64,000 nucleotides of DNA from Tanytarsus gracilentus (Eukaryota; Arthropoda; Insecta; Diptera; Chironomidae), in NCBI GenBank assembly GCA_038502055.1, contig JAXRKN010000042.1, forward strand, positions 1-64,000, given 5' to 3'. Under the pieces are notes generated by a model, which was not told the origin of the DNA, ran no database searches, and saw only the letters and a program-made list of their open reading frames with translations. Every line of letters starts with the position of its first letter. Position 1 is the first letter of the stretch. Positions 25,601-37,643 of the stretch are shown here, in pieces. Both the position numbers and the translations under genes were made by a program.

Positions 25601-26885
25601 ATAGCAATGTATGAAGTCAAATTATGCAATTTAATTTTCATTAAAATAAAAATGAATTGAAATTGTTCCGAAAATAAAAATTGGTTTTTAACGGACGGTT
25701 TAAATTTGAAAGTAGCGCCAGCTATATCTCAAATATTTGATCAAACTAATTTTTTTTCATTCACAGAAAGATGGCACAAAAACAAATAAAATGTGAATAA
25801 AAACTTGTATGAAAATTCTCCAATCGGAGAGTTGTTAGAAATTGAGTAGCAGCGCATCGAGTAGCACTTTTCAGTAAAATCGAGTAGAGAAGCATAACAT
25901 GAGTAGAATTGAGTAGATTTAACAATAATTGAAAAATAGCTTTGAGATTCGTTTAATCGAACTCGTTTTTTAATCGAATTGATAAAATAAGCCGAAGATA
26001 ATTAAATTAAGAATTAAGGAGACTTTAATTCATTGATTAATGATCTAAGGAAGATGGCAATCTGACAGACGACGATGCTTAATAAAACTAACTAGTATTT
26101 AATTGTAAGAAAAAATAAAATCTCAATTTTATTCCTTATTATGTAAAAGTTTGAAGGCACAAAATTAACGTTAGAAATTTCTTTAATTTCTAAAAATATA
26201 TTAAATGTATAGAATTTATATGAAATAGTCAACAGAGGAGCTGATATAAAATTTACAATACAGAGAGTGTAAGGTGAAACTGATTTTTTTTTTTTTTTTT
26301 TGTATTTTTTTTTTTATAAAATATTTATGTGAATTAGTGAATTTGTTTTATATTTTTATTTAGTGTCGGAGGTGGTGGAGTTTTTTTTGTTTGTAGTTGT
26401 TGTTGATTCTTGGTAAAATGTTTTCTGCGGCTTGCTTTGTTTTTTACACACGAGGTCTTTCTCATAAATTCTTCAATTTTGTCCGAAATCTAGTGAGCTG
26501 TAGCATTCCTCTGAACAAATTTGAGAAAACGGTATGGAATTAAAATTAATTGAATGAAAAGTTTAAATGTTATTAAAATTAATTTTTATTATAGGTGGAT
26601 AATTCTGAAGAACTTTCTCTCCTGTCGTCGCCTATGTGAATACATTTTGATTGCTACATCGCTCGATATTAGAACTGTTGTCTTCTTTTGTCACTTTGCA
26701 AGTCACGACGATCCCTTGCCCATGAAATGTGAAAGTCAATTTTTTTATATTCTTTGGTTTGCCGAAAAAAAAACAAGAAATTTAATTAAATTTTTTTACT
26801 AAAAACTTTCACACTTCCAAATGTTTCTTTTAAGTCAAATAAAATTAGGACGCGATGTAAAGTTATAAAAATTTTTTGCGAGAGC
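19700..26885. other. Gene-free stretch, about 7 kb
   Basis: No convincing exon was found. Visible minor structure: two imperfect copies of AACGGTTT(T/A)ATGAGATTT at 20834 and 20870; five GAGTAG hexamers within 25844-25916; and a poly-T/A tract at 26284-26318. Sequence nearest 26885 is probably Merlin 3' UTR. Confidence 0.55.
26284..26318. repeat. Poly-T tract
   Basis: Two T homopolymers of about 19 and 12 bases are separated by GTA. They lie downstream of the Merlin stop on its own strand (poly-A there) and could be a retroposon tail or plain low complexity. Confidence 0.7.
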
Positions 26886-29104
26886 TTAAAGTTCTTCATA
26901 GAAAGCCACTTTGTGTTTTGTGGAACTTTTAATCGCTTTCTTTAAAGTCGAATACTTGTTTTCACCTAGCCTGAGCTGCTCGGCATTGAGTTTATCGAAT
27001 TCAGATTCGCTAATTTTCAGCATCTCAATTTCCGATCTCAAGCCTTTCAGTTGACTCGCAACCTGTTTTGTCTTTGCTAAATATTCAATACGTTCCTTCT
27101 CGATTTCCAGTGAAATGTCACTAATGTCTCCATTCTCTTGAAAATCGTAGCAATTCATGTCCATTGTTGTTTCATCATAAATTTGTCCGCTTTCGTTGAG
27201 TGAATTTGATGAAAGCGATAAAAATCCGTCGGGCGTTAGGAGAGTATGAACAGGAACTGTGAGAGCTGTTTGAGGGATGGGCGGAGGTGAGGCGAGAGTT
27301 GCTCTCGAGAGAAAAGTTAATAATTTTTCTTTCGCTTCCTTTTCGGCAATTCTGGCATTGATTAACTCGTTTTTTAATCGATCAGCTTCCGATGCACGTT
27401 TTTGTGATTCCTCAACTGCAATTAAAAATTATAATTTTAAGAAATTTAAAAATACTAAGAAATTTACCTAAGCTGCGAGTTAGTGTCTCCGCTTCACGCG
27501 ACTTTCTCTCAAGATGAATTTTTTCCTCTTCCGATTTCATGGCGAAATTCTTTAGTCGTGCAATCTCCTGTTCCACTTCAAGTGCCTTTCGACTCAATAA
27601 AATGGCTTCTTCCTCTGCCAAACGATTTTTCTGTTCGAGAAGCTCAGCAGCTTCCTCTGAGCGTTTCTATAAAACAATTAATTGTTAAATTTAATAATTT
27701 TAAAATAGATGAAACATACCAGAGCAGTATTGGCAGCTCTCATTTCTTCCTGTAACTGCATGAGTCTCGCTTCGAGAAGTGCTTTCTCTCGTTCCGCTTG
27801 TTCCCTAAGCTGTTTTTCTTTCAGCAACTTGTTGCGTTCAACCTGCCGCCGCTGCTTTTCTTCCTTCGCCTGAGCCTTCATCTGTTGAATTTCAATTGTG
27901 TCGGGTTTTCTTCTTCGCATAAACAGTGAATGATTCCCGATGCAGAGGTCTAAAATCAATTTGTTCATTCTTAACTTTGTGCTGTAGAAAATGAAGTTCG
28001 GTGCGGACTTGTCGATTGGCTTAATTGTGAATTTTTTGTCATCGAAGCTTATGTTACGGATTTCGCTCCATTGGAAGACTGTTCGTGGCTGTAGTTTGTT
28101 TTCTTTTTCGTATATGTTGAGACCGACAGCAGTGATGCCAAGCCACAGTTCCGAATTTTTCTTATTACGAATGGGAAAATAATTTACGCCAAACATGTCG
28201 AGATCTTGTGCAATCTTTAAATATTCCATCTCTGCCTCATCCCGAGACATTCCCTTGTGATCGGCATACCAGGTTCTGATTCTCTCGAACCACATCTCGG
28301 GTGTCATGCTGTATTGATTAATGACTCGTTGCGGCAGTAAATCTTCACTCATAAACACTCCAGTGTCGCTGAGCTCATCAAAATCGCCATATTTAGCTTG
28401 CACCTTAAGTTAAATTATTTCTCTGTTTTTTTACTAATCAATATTTTATCATCATCATTACTCACATAGTAGCTGGCTAGCAGAACTGACGCTTCCGGTG
28501 GCACATAATATTCCATGCTTAAAATAGCTTGTTTGATTTGAAGGAAGAAAAGGTGTTGTGTGATTTCTTGAACCAACTCTTCTTGGACATTTTCGGGAAA
28601 GTATTTTGCGTAAAACATAAACAGATTTGACTCCTTATTCACGTTCTGATCGACGACTTTCTTTTCTTTCTTCAACCAGCATATGTTGCCCTTGAATGAG
28701 AGGAATGTGATTAATTAAAATCATAAAAAGGGAACAACTTGGAAAGTGGAACAACAAGTTTTGATGAATTACTGAGTTATTAATAGAAAGTAATAATAGC
28801 CTGATATGAGAGCCCACGCAATAATAACTCGTCTCGAAGTTCCGCAGATGCGGCATTTAAATTTCAACGTACCTTGTTGTCTTCGTACTGCAATCCAAAG
28901 TACCATTCTTCACGGAGTCTACAATTATTATTATTAAACGATGAATCAATGCACATGTTATCGCTCTTACCCAAAAGCTCGACAAACCATCTCAAAAAAA
29001 TCATTTCCAGTCGCATTCAATTCTAAATTAAATTCTAGCTGTGAATCGAGTGAGCAGACCTTCACCGGAAATACTTTGCTCTTTTTCTTACGGAAGGGAA
29101 TCAT
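26886..29104 (-). CDS. Mer: Merlin (NF2 tumour suppressor homologue), six coding exons
   Basis: Exons 29104-28971, 28918-28873, 28690-28466, 28403-27720, 27666-27468 and 27415-26886 join in frame to 605 residues, close to fly and human Merlin. The FERM domain spans about residues 10-310: FPVKVCSLD at the N-terminus, the Merlin-diagnostic box YSMTPEMW at 166-173, GVNYFPIRNKKN, and MRRRKPDTIEIQQMKAQAKEEK at its end. A long charged coiled coil follows, then a linker and the C-terminal tail ending VAFYEEL. Ser531 in DISLEIEKERIEY sits where human Ser518, the PAK/PKA site, lies. The protein links cortical actin and membrane to Hippo signalling (family knowledge). The ATG was chosen because MIPFRKKKSKVFPV aligns with known Merlin starts; the frame remains open a further 39 bp to a TAG, so a non-coding first exon lies further upstream. 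Ezrin/moesin is excluded by the box and tail. Confidence 0.95.
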
Positions 29105-31029
29105 GCTGAAGCCTTTTGAAGCTTTATCAGCACTGCTAAGGCACTAGAAGTTGACTAAAAATTAAATTTTACTCATTCACAATTGTTAAAATAATAATAA
29201 AAATATTTTGTGGCGTGGAATTTGCCCTTTGAATTTTTTGTGGGACAATTTTAGAGTTTTGTCACTTTTAATTTTTAGTTGATTTGTGGATTTTTGAGAC
29301 AAACTTGATGGTTTAATTAATTTTTAATGACTCATAAAATGTTTTCTAAAAAAAATCTAGAAATTTATTTTTGAAAAAATTAAATTCTAAATAATTTTTA
29401 TTGTGACACTTGTTTCGAATTCCTCCACTTTTACTGAAATTAAAACAAAAACTGAAGGTGATAAAGCGCATTTTTATTTAATTCTTAATTTATAAAATAA
29501 TTAAATAAATCTAAAAGATTAAAATATTTATTAATTTTCTGCAAAAATTAGGATTCGAACCAAATATTTTAAAAACCCAAAAAATCAGACACGGACACAA
29601 AAAAATCGGTCAAAATTAGCCTAACTTTACTCATCACGCTAAATTGAGCTAAAAATTTCTGTGGATAAACTTCTTTTTCTTAACTTTTAATTTCTTATTT
29701 TTCGCAAGTTTTTCAGTATTTATCGACTAAGTTTCTAAATTAATCCGTGTAAGAAATACTCAAAGAACGCATTGTCGTTGAAGAAATGGATCATTGTTAA
29801 AAAAACTATCAAAAAAATACAGTGATTTATGAAAATCTTTCATCTGTGAGTATTTTCATCATATTTATCGAGTGCAATTTGTATTCTAATCAAGCGTCGA
29901 TATTACTTCAAGGATAGCTTTTAAGTTGAACATAAATCAGTAGTGAAGTTGAAATGATTTTTAAGAACAACAAAAAATTCGGATTTGCGTAGTTCTGAAA
30001 ATAATGAATCATCAAGCTATATATTTTCATATTATACTGGCACTAGTGGCTTAAATTGTATATAGAAAGTCATATTCGAATGTGCACATAATAAATTCAA
30101 ATTTTTGTCTCCCTATACACTGCAAAGTAAATATAGATTTTTGTGCCTGCATTCTCAAATCTGATGATCAATTTTGATGTATGTCAAGGCCACAAGTGTC
30201 TCTTAAAAACATATATGCAGAGGGATGATGACGAATAATTATTCAGTGTAAATAAAAATAGCATGACAAGTTCATTCAACTAAGTTATGGACATTAATTA
30301 TTAATTTCTTTACTACAATAACATTTTCTGTCATTGACCGTGATGTAGTTCGAGAAGTGTCCAGAGTTGTTGATGATTTCAAAACCAAAAATTAAATTAA
30401 ACGCAAAAAAGGTCCGACTTGTGCTAGGAATTGAACCTTTGACCTTTGGCTATTAACAAAACAATTTGACTTTTTAAAAATTCTAACGTATTTTGAGGAG
30501 TTTATGACATCACCTCCATATTAATCCAATATATGCTAATGTGACTAGATTAAACAACTCTGGAAATATGTTCTTGATAGAACACGAAAAAAAATGTACG
30601 AAAAGAAAAGTCATTTCAGTTTCACTTTTTATCTTGTCTGGTGAGGAAGAAAAACTCGCACATTTTTTAACACGCAAATTGATCCAGACATTGCCAATTA
30701 GTAAAATTACAAAATTATTTTTTATAGCTCCCGTATAGATACATTTATTTTTATTTAAGCATTATTACGAAAGAAGAAGAGTTTTCCTTATGTACAAATT
30801 TATAGTGCCGTAACACAATCGCACAATATTTTTTTCCCTCCCTCTAACTAACAAGATTAAAAAACATTTCATTTTCATTTAGCTCACCGCACTCTCGCTG
30901 TAGCTACTAAAAAATTTTACATAGAGCCATTTCATTTGACCACCGAAAAAAAAAGAAGAGTGAAAAGTATATAGAGAGACACACTAACAACTAGAACAGA
31001 AGAGAAAATCACTTTAGAGAAAAAAAAAT
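29105..31029. promoter_or_regulatory. Head-to-head intergenic region between Merlin and OTUD7
   Basis: This region should hold the 5' UTRs and promoters of both genes, which diverge from it. It is AT-rich with no further ORF of note. Minus-strand GGTTCGAATCC (29551-29561) and GGTTCAATTCC (30427-30437) match the tRNA B-box consensus but no cloverleaf can be drawn around either. The A-rich leader before 31030 resembles a dipteran 5' UTR. Confidence 0.45.
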
Positions 31030-33902
31030 ATGGATGAGAACGAATTGATAAGCGAATTTATGAAAATCTCAAAATGTGATCAAACATCCGAAGCCATAAG
31101 CTGTTTAAAAGCATGGAATTTTGATCTTAAGAAAGCACTTATAGACTATAATGGTAACTAATATATTTACTAACACACTTCCCATCCAAAATTCTAATGA
31201 ACTTGTTTAAAATTTTCGCTTTCTATATATTCAATCACTTTTTTTTTGTTTCAGACACATCCACTCAGAACTACTTTAAAAGCAAAACGCAAACAATAAG
31301 GGAAGATGATGATGACCATATAGACGCGAGCGTGCATCATCACAAATCATCAATGAATCATAACGAAACTATCGATAAGCGTGAGAGTTTGAGTAAAGAT
31401 AAATTTGATATTCAACAGACGAATCAGAAGCGACCGCTCACCAAAAAGGACTCTATTGACATAGACTGTAAAGTTTAAATTAAATTTCTCAAATTTTCTT
31501 TAATAATTTTTCTTCTTCGTAGATAAAAAACTATCTCGAGGAATTTCTCGTGCGAATGATGAGAATGTGAGTTTAGTCACGCAAGCGAGGAAAGAATTGG
31601 CAATGGATTTTCATTCGAAGCAGGAGAACACGTCTCCTTTCATCGACACACCGGATTACACTTTTACTCTACCCGATTTGTCGATACACGATGAGGATTT
31701 TCGAAAATTTCTCGAGAAGGATTTAATTGAATGTGCAACGCTTAATTCGCTCGAGCACACTCAAAAGCTCAACTGGTGGGTGGATATTGGACTTTGTCGA
31801 AAGATTTGGCCGCTGTCAACATCTGGGGTAGGTTGAATAGTTTATCAAATATATTTATTACTAATTTATTTCATTTCTAGGATGGAAACTGCTTACTTCA
31901 TGCTGCATCGCTTGCAATTTGGGGATTTCATGATCGACGTCTAACTCTACGTAAAGCTCTTCACAAAATTTTCTCGGAAGGCGAGTATCGAGAAGTTTTA
32001 TGGCGTCGATGGCGTTTTCAGCAAACGAGAATGAACAAAGAAGCGGGGCTTGTCTTCAGTGAGATGGAATGGGCGAAAGAGTGGGAAGAGATTGTGGCAT
32101 TAGCCTCGCCCGAGCCTAGAAATAATAAAAACAGTGCACGACGTCGTTCAATGATTTTAGAGAGGCAATCGTCGCTCTCTTGTGCAGAATCGATTGATGT
32201 AAATGCAACCTACGACTCACTCGAAGAAATTCATGTGCTTGCATTGTCATACGTGCTTAGACGACCGATCGTCGTGATTAGCGATAACATTTTGCGTGAT
32301 ATTAATGGCGAGGCACTCGCACCAATAACTTTCGGAGGAATTTATTTACCACTCGATATTTCACCAAACGAATGTCACAAGGTTCCCCTTCTATTGGCCT
32401 ATGACATGGCTCACTTTTCTGCACTGGTCACAATGGAAACGGTTAATGAAAATCCCGCAGCTTTAGTTCCTCTCATTGACAATGAAAATATTCTCATACC
32501 AATTCAATATCCAATTGATCCGGGCAAGAACTTTGATTGGACATCTTACGATGGACGCGAGGGAGAGTGGGCATTAACTGATGTCGAACATATTGCATTG
32601 CTTAAAGAATATTTGGAAATTAATTATGCGAGTCCCGCAATAAGTCCCGACGAAGAGATTTACAACTCGAATGAGAGCGACGAAGAGTATGATAAGAAAA
32701 TTCTCGACATAGCAATAAGTCTCAATAATGAGGAAAATAATTTTCCACCAAGCGGTTCATCTAGCTCGCCAGAGTTCGAGGGAAGCAATAAACAAAAAAG
32801 CAAATCAGCGGCAAAACTTCAAAGTGTAGCAAAGCAATTCGGCAGTCTCGGTCGTAGTGTGAGTAAAAAAATCAAAAAGAACATCGGATCCATCACGAAG
32901 TTGGGTCACAAGAAGGATCACAAATTTCCCAATATTACACCCACATTAGGTGGCGGCTTGGTCAATGGCAGATTTAGATTTTTATGTGCACAATTGCGCG
33001 CTAAACGTCACGACTATCAAGAGGAGATGATCAAAAACTATCTCGATTGCGCTTACCAAAGATTTCTTCATCAAAATAAAGATCCAACGGCATCGTTCAA
33101 GACAAAAGATCATTTCTTGAATCCATCGGGCGACGATCGTATGGTTCACTGCATTAATTCAGATTGTGATAACTTCGGAACGGAAAAAACCAGCTACATG
33201 TGCTTGAGCTGCTTTGAAAAGCAAAAACACCGCGAGACAATGAAGCACGATGAGAATTTTGATTATCAACAAGCGGCCGCAAGATATGGAGCCGGTAACA
33301 GTAAATTTTATGCGACAGCTGATCAAAAGAGTCACACAGCTATTCAAAGATTACCGAGTGCAAAGCGACTAAATGAATTAGATCAAACGCTCTATCTGTC
33401 AAAATCGACCTTCTTTAATGACACAAAGCCGGCTCACAATATTGTTGGAATTCCAATATCGCCACCACCTATGCAATCCGCAACCATCACTAAAGGTCGA
33501 ACGACAATTATTCCCATCCGAGTTGAGGGACGCGATGAACCGTTACAGCCAGATCTTATGCAATTTGAGTCGCTTGAAAATATCCCACCTGCTTCAACCC
33601 GAATTAATTCAGCGAATTTATCAAACACTTCCAATGGACTTACTCGATGTATACCCTCTCTTCCCTCGCCCACTCCCACTAGCACTAGCTATAAGAGTGA
33701 GACATTAGGATATCCAATAAGTGATCAAGTCGACGGTCGAATTCTTCGACATTCTTATGATGTTGCAACAAAGTGTCGTAATAGTAATTGTCATTTCTTT
33801 GGAAGTCCCAAAAATGGTTACTGTTCAAAGTGCTCGCAGCAAATGGACGAGCAGCAACCGCAGCAATTTCAGCAATATAGAAAACTACAAACTGAAATAT
33901 AA
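31030..33902 (+). CDS. OTUD7/Cezanne-type deubiquitinase, four exons
   Basis: Exons 31030-31153, 31255-31467, 31523-31827 and 31881-33902 join in frame to 887 residues (human Cezanne is about 840). Residues 1-40 resemble a UBA domain. The OTU domain begins after KLSRGISRAND, with the catalytic cysteine in DGNCLLHAA (Cys218) and the catalytic histidine in AYDMAHFSALV (His392). NWWVDIG and WGFHDRR are also family signatures. A basic, Ser-rich linker follows. Two A20-type zinc fingers are visible: CINSDCDNFG...CLSC near 638 and CRNSNCHFFG...CSKC near 846. By family knowledge such enzymes cleave Lys11-linked ubiquitin chains and restrain NF-kB and cell-cycle degradation. All key residues are present, so it should be active. 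Trabid is excluded because it has NZF fingers and a different OTU surround. The start ATG has good context (AAAAATATGG). Confidence 0.93.
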
Positions 33903-34735
33903 AATTTCACATCACAGATCACACCACATTTACCTATAATTTAAAATATTTATTACACTCTAGTCGTCCCTCAATTTTATTTAACTTTTATTTCCTAACG
34001 ACAAAAATTCGATTTTTAATTTCCGTGAGGCATGAAAACTTAATCAACACTGTTTGAGAGAAAGTTAATCTCTCAAATTTTAATTTAAACTTCTATTGAG
34101 GTTGTTTACTTAATGCTTTTTAATTTATTTAATTTATCAATACAAAAGAGAACACTAATAACAGTTGACTATAAAACTAAAACTATTTGTTAGAGAGCAG
34201 AAGCCAAAAAAAATAATAATAATGATGTTGTTAAATTGAATCCCTGTGTAGTTTATATGTAGTTACATCTTTTTTTCTGATCCGCAATTGATTGGCAAAG
34301 TGTGTTGTATTTGAATCTCACAGACAAAAAAAAATTGTTTTCGTTTGAGAAGACACAAAAGTTTGATTGGATCACGTTTTTTTTCTCAAAATTTTAAGAT
34401 TTTTCAATTGCAGATCAACAAAAAAAACATTAAAATGTGTAAATGAAAAATATATTTTCATATAAAAAGGATGTTGAGACATTTAAATGGAGAAAAATAC
34501 ATCATGATGAAAAATTTAGGTTTTGTGAGCTTTTAATGATTTTAAAAAGTTTCAGGTCGATTTTAAATTTTCTTCATTGCTGAAAGTCTACAATTTATTT
34601 TCTAGTCAAGTCATTCAACAATAAAATTAGAGTGATAAAAATAATTTTATTGAGATAGTGAGAAAATTCATAAATTTACATAATGAATATCAAAAAAGGA
34701 TGTATCTAAATCCTGACTTTTGACATTTAAATTTG
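33903..34735. other. Convergent 3' intergenic region (OTUD7 / Punch)
   Basis: Both neighbouring genes end into this 833-bp AT-rich stretch, so it holds two 3' UTRs. No ORF or repeat stands out. AATAAA-like AT motifs are frequent on both strands and none can be singled out as the poly-A signal. Confidence 0.5.
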
Positions 34736-35718
34736 CTATTTAACTAAATTAAAAAATTCATCGCGAGTCTTGGGTTCAGTTCGACAAGCGCCAAGCAAGA
34801 CAGAAGTTACAGTTTTCGAACTGGTTTTTTGAACACCTAAAATAATTTTTAATTTTTGATTTTTTAAGCATTTAAACGCAACTTACCTCGCATCACCATG
34901 CACTGAAATTATTTTTTTAGAAAATTTCTATAATACAATTTTAAAAATTCTCACCATGTGCGAAGCTTCAATGAGAACTCCAACACCTAACGGATCTAAA
35001 ACTTCTTGGATCGCTTCTGCGATTTCTTTCGTTAAACCTGAAATTATCATTTTTGCTTAAGTACATTTTAAATTTAAACAAATTTGAACTCTCACGCTCT
35101 TGAACTTGAAGCCTTCTACTGAAAATCTCGACAATTCGAGCCAACTTTGAAAGCCCAATTATTTTATTACGCGGGAGGTAACCAATGCTCACCTAGAAAA
35201 TAAATAAATTTTATATCTCAAGCACCTGTTGAGTGTTTCTAGTTTCTACTCGTGAATCCTTTGTGAACCAAAATTACTTACTTTTCCAAAGAATGGAACC
35301 TGAAATTTAAAAGTTTTGATAAAAATTAAGTAAAACTTAGAGATTGACTCACGCAATGATGTTCGCACATCGAAAACATTTCAATATCTTTGACCAAAAC
35401 CATTTCATCGTGGTTCTCAGTGAAAATTGCACCATTTATAATTTCTGCGTGAGATTTAAAAAACTTTAATTAAGAAATTTTGTAAATTAATAATTTTTTA
35501 CCACTAAGTGACTCAGTATATCCTTTCGTGAAAAACTGCATGGCTTTCGCAGCACGTTCGGGTGTTTTTAATAAACCTTCTCTCTTTGGATTTTCTCCAA
35601 TGCATTCCAGGATTGTTCGATATGATTTTGACATATCTTTTAATGCATTTTCACTTTCATTTTTGACGTCGTCAAGTTTTTGTTCATGAAAGTTTTCATT
35701 CAAATTAATTTCAGGCAT
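34736..35718 (-). CDS. Pu: GTP cyclohydrolase I (Punch), seven exons including 18- and 16-bp microexons
   Basis: Exons 35718-35502, 35444-35353, 35299-35282, 35192-35096, 35037-34955, 34902-34887 and 34836-34736 join in frame to 207 residues covering the whole catalytic core. The enzyme turns GTP into dihydroneopterin triphosphate, the first step to tetrahydrobiopterin and pteridines. Landmarks are YRTILECIGENPKREGL near the N-terminus, MFSMCEHH (zinc ligands Cys99, His102), IGYLPRNKIIGLSKLARIVE, SRRLQVQERLTKEIAEAI, and HMCMVMRGVQ with zinc ligand Cys170. The third exon encodes just VPFFGK and the sixth just CMVMRG, so two of the most conserved segments sit on microexons. The residue after CEHH is Cys103, where Leu is usual. 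The chosen start (MPEINLN) is the first in-frame ATG of this exon, but the frame is open further upstream, so extra N-terminal exons are possible. Confidence 0.94.
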
Positions 35719-37643
35719 TTTTCTCAGAGACCCGTCCAAGATAAAATTTGATTTTAAACTGATTGCGATCCTCAACTTTTTATATCATTTTCGTTAAAGA
35801 GAACTCTTGACATGACATACATTTTTTTATGATAAAATAATATTTTTGTAGTTCTTAAACAAAAAAAATCAGATTATAAAGTAAATTTTTTATAAAGTAA
35901 ATTTTATCATCTCATTTTTGTGTTAAAAATGTCAGAAAAGATAATTTAATGGAGCTTAAATAAAAATTGAATTAGGGCGTCAGACAAGTGTTTATTTGAA
36001 AAATGATGTACAAAAAAGTAAGCTTTAAAAATATTTGTAGATTATCAAGGAATATAAACTCTAACGTAAGTTAAATATTAGAGCGAAGAAATTGCGTTTT
36101 ACCTAAATAAATTTTAATCAATTTGCACATTTGAAAGAAATTTAACCACTGAAACATGGATAGACAAAAAGATGATATAGAGGGAGCCCACTTGAGTTAC
36201 CAAGAAAATGTTTAATGCGAAGATTCTAAAAATTATTAAATTAAAAAATATCTTCAAAATTTGCATTTAAAACGTGCTTTATTTATTTTCTGGATAGTTT
36301 TAATTTGTTACATCAACATTTTTCCTCCAGGTAAATTTCATATTTTTCATCTTAACTTTCAGCTTCTCAGCACAGAAAAAATAAAACTTAAATAAAATTT
36401 TTTCGAAATTTTTCTTATAATTTTTGGTTCATTTTTTATTTAATTATTAATTACAACAAACAAGTCCAGCTTGCACGTTTCTCTCGAATTTTTTTAAGTT
36501 AATTTTTTAATTAGGAAATTTAAATTTTCTTCTTTTAACCTAAAAATAATTAAATTACATTCGAAGTTTTGCTTCTTTTAAAACTTAAACTCAAATTTAA
36601 TTCATTAATTTATTACATAAGAGAGTATGCAAGCGCTATGAGTGAATTGATTGGAAAATGGAACAAAATCTCACGACCAGTCGTTGAGCTGTTTCATTTT
36701 CAAAAGAATTCCGAAATTGTCTCGCATTTTTTCATTCACAACTTGCTGACTTAATTTTTTAAGAAAGAAAAAAGCTTAATCAACGCATTTTATTGCCCAT
36801 AAAAAGATGAAATAACTTTTCAAATTAATTAATTGCATCCATAATCAACTTGCATTTTTTTCATTCAGCCTTTGCTTTAAGCTTACAAAAATTATCTCAA
36901 AAACTCCAACGGGAATTTCTGTTTTCGAAAAAAATTAAGGACATTCACTGGCTATTTTAAAAATCACTGACAAGTTTTAAATAAAATTTCACCCTGTAAT
37001 CTTTTTATCAACTGCTTTTTGATATTTCGCATTCAAGTACAAATTAATTTTCAACTATTTTATGAATTTATGCAGGGGGTGAGAAGTGGGGGGGGGGGGG
37101 GGGTGTTAGGGGGGGTGTTTGGGGGGGGGGGGGTGGTTTTTTTAATTTATTAATTTAATTTTTTTTTTTAAAATAAAAAATATTATTAATATAAAAATAA
37201 AAAAATAATTTATGTTTAATAATTTTAAAATTGGCAAGAAAATCATAATTTTCCATCTCAAGAGTTTTTTTTTGGAATTAATTTTATTGAGAGTGAATTT
37301 GCAAATAATTTTAGTGATCTGGTTTTATTACTTTTTTTTACTTTAGTTTATGGAATGAGAGAATATTCGCTATAGAGATTTCAGAAACGGCAACAAGAAG
37401 GATTGTGAGTGACTTCTTTCTAGTTTTTCACACCTCAAAACTCTCTTTCGCAAGATTTCTCGCACTCGGAGAGAGAAAATCAATAAATTACTATTTCCCT
37501 TTTTCTTCTTGATTAAGTCAGTGAACAAACACAATTTAATACTTAATTCACATTTCATTATTTGTTTGCATTGAAAATTCGCATCGAGTTTAGCTCAACC
37601 ATTCATAATGATTACATAATTTCATTTTGATATTGTACTATTT
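35719..37643. other. Intergenic region between Punch and SNRK
   Basis: It should contain the Punch 5' region and the SNRK 3' UTR. It is AT-rich without recognisable exons. A conspicuous G/T run at 37076-37136 is listed separately. An upstream Punch exon may exist here but I could not identify one. Confidence 0.5.
37076..37136. other. G-run block, possibly low-quality sequence
   Basis: Three G blocks of up to about 16 bases are interrupted only by T and single A, embedded in extreme AT-rich DNA. The texture equals that of 19021-19380. It may be a read artefact or a genuine G4-forming tract. Confidence 0.6.
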
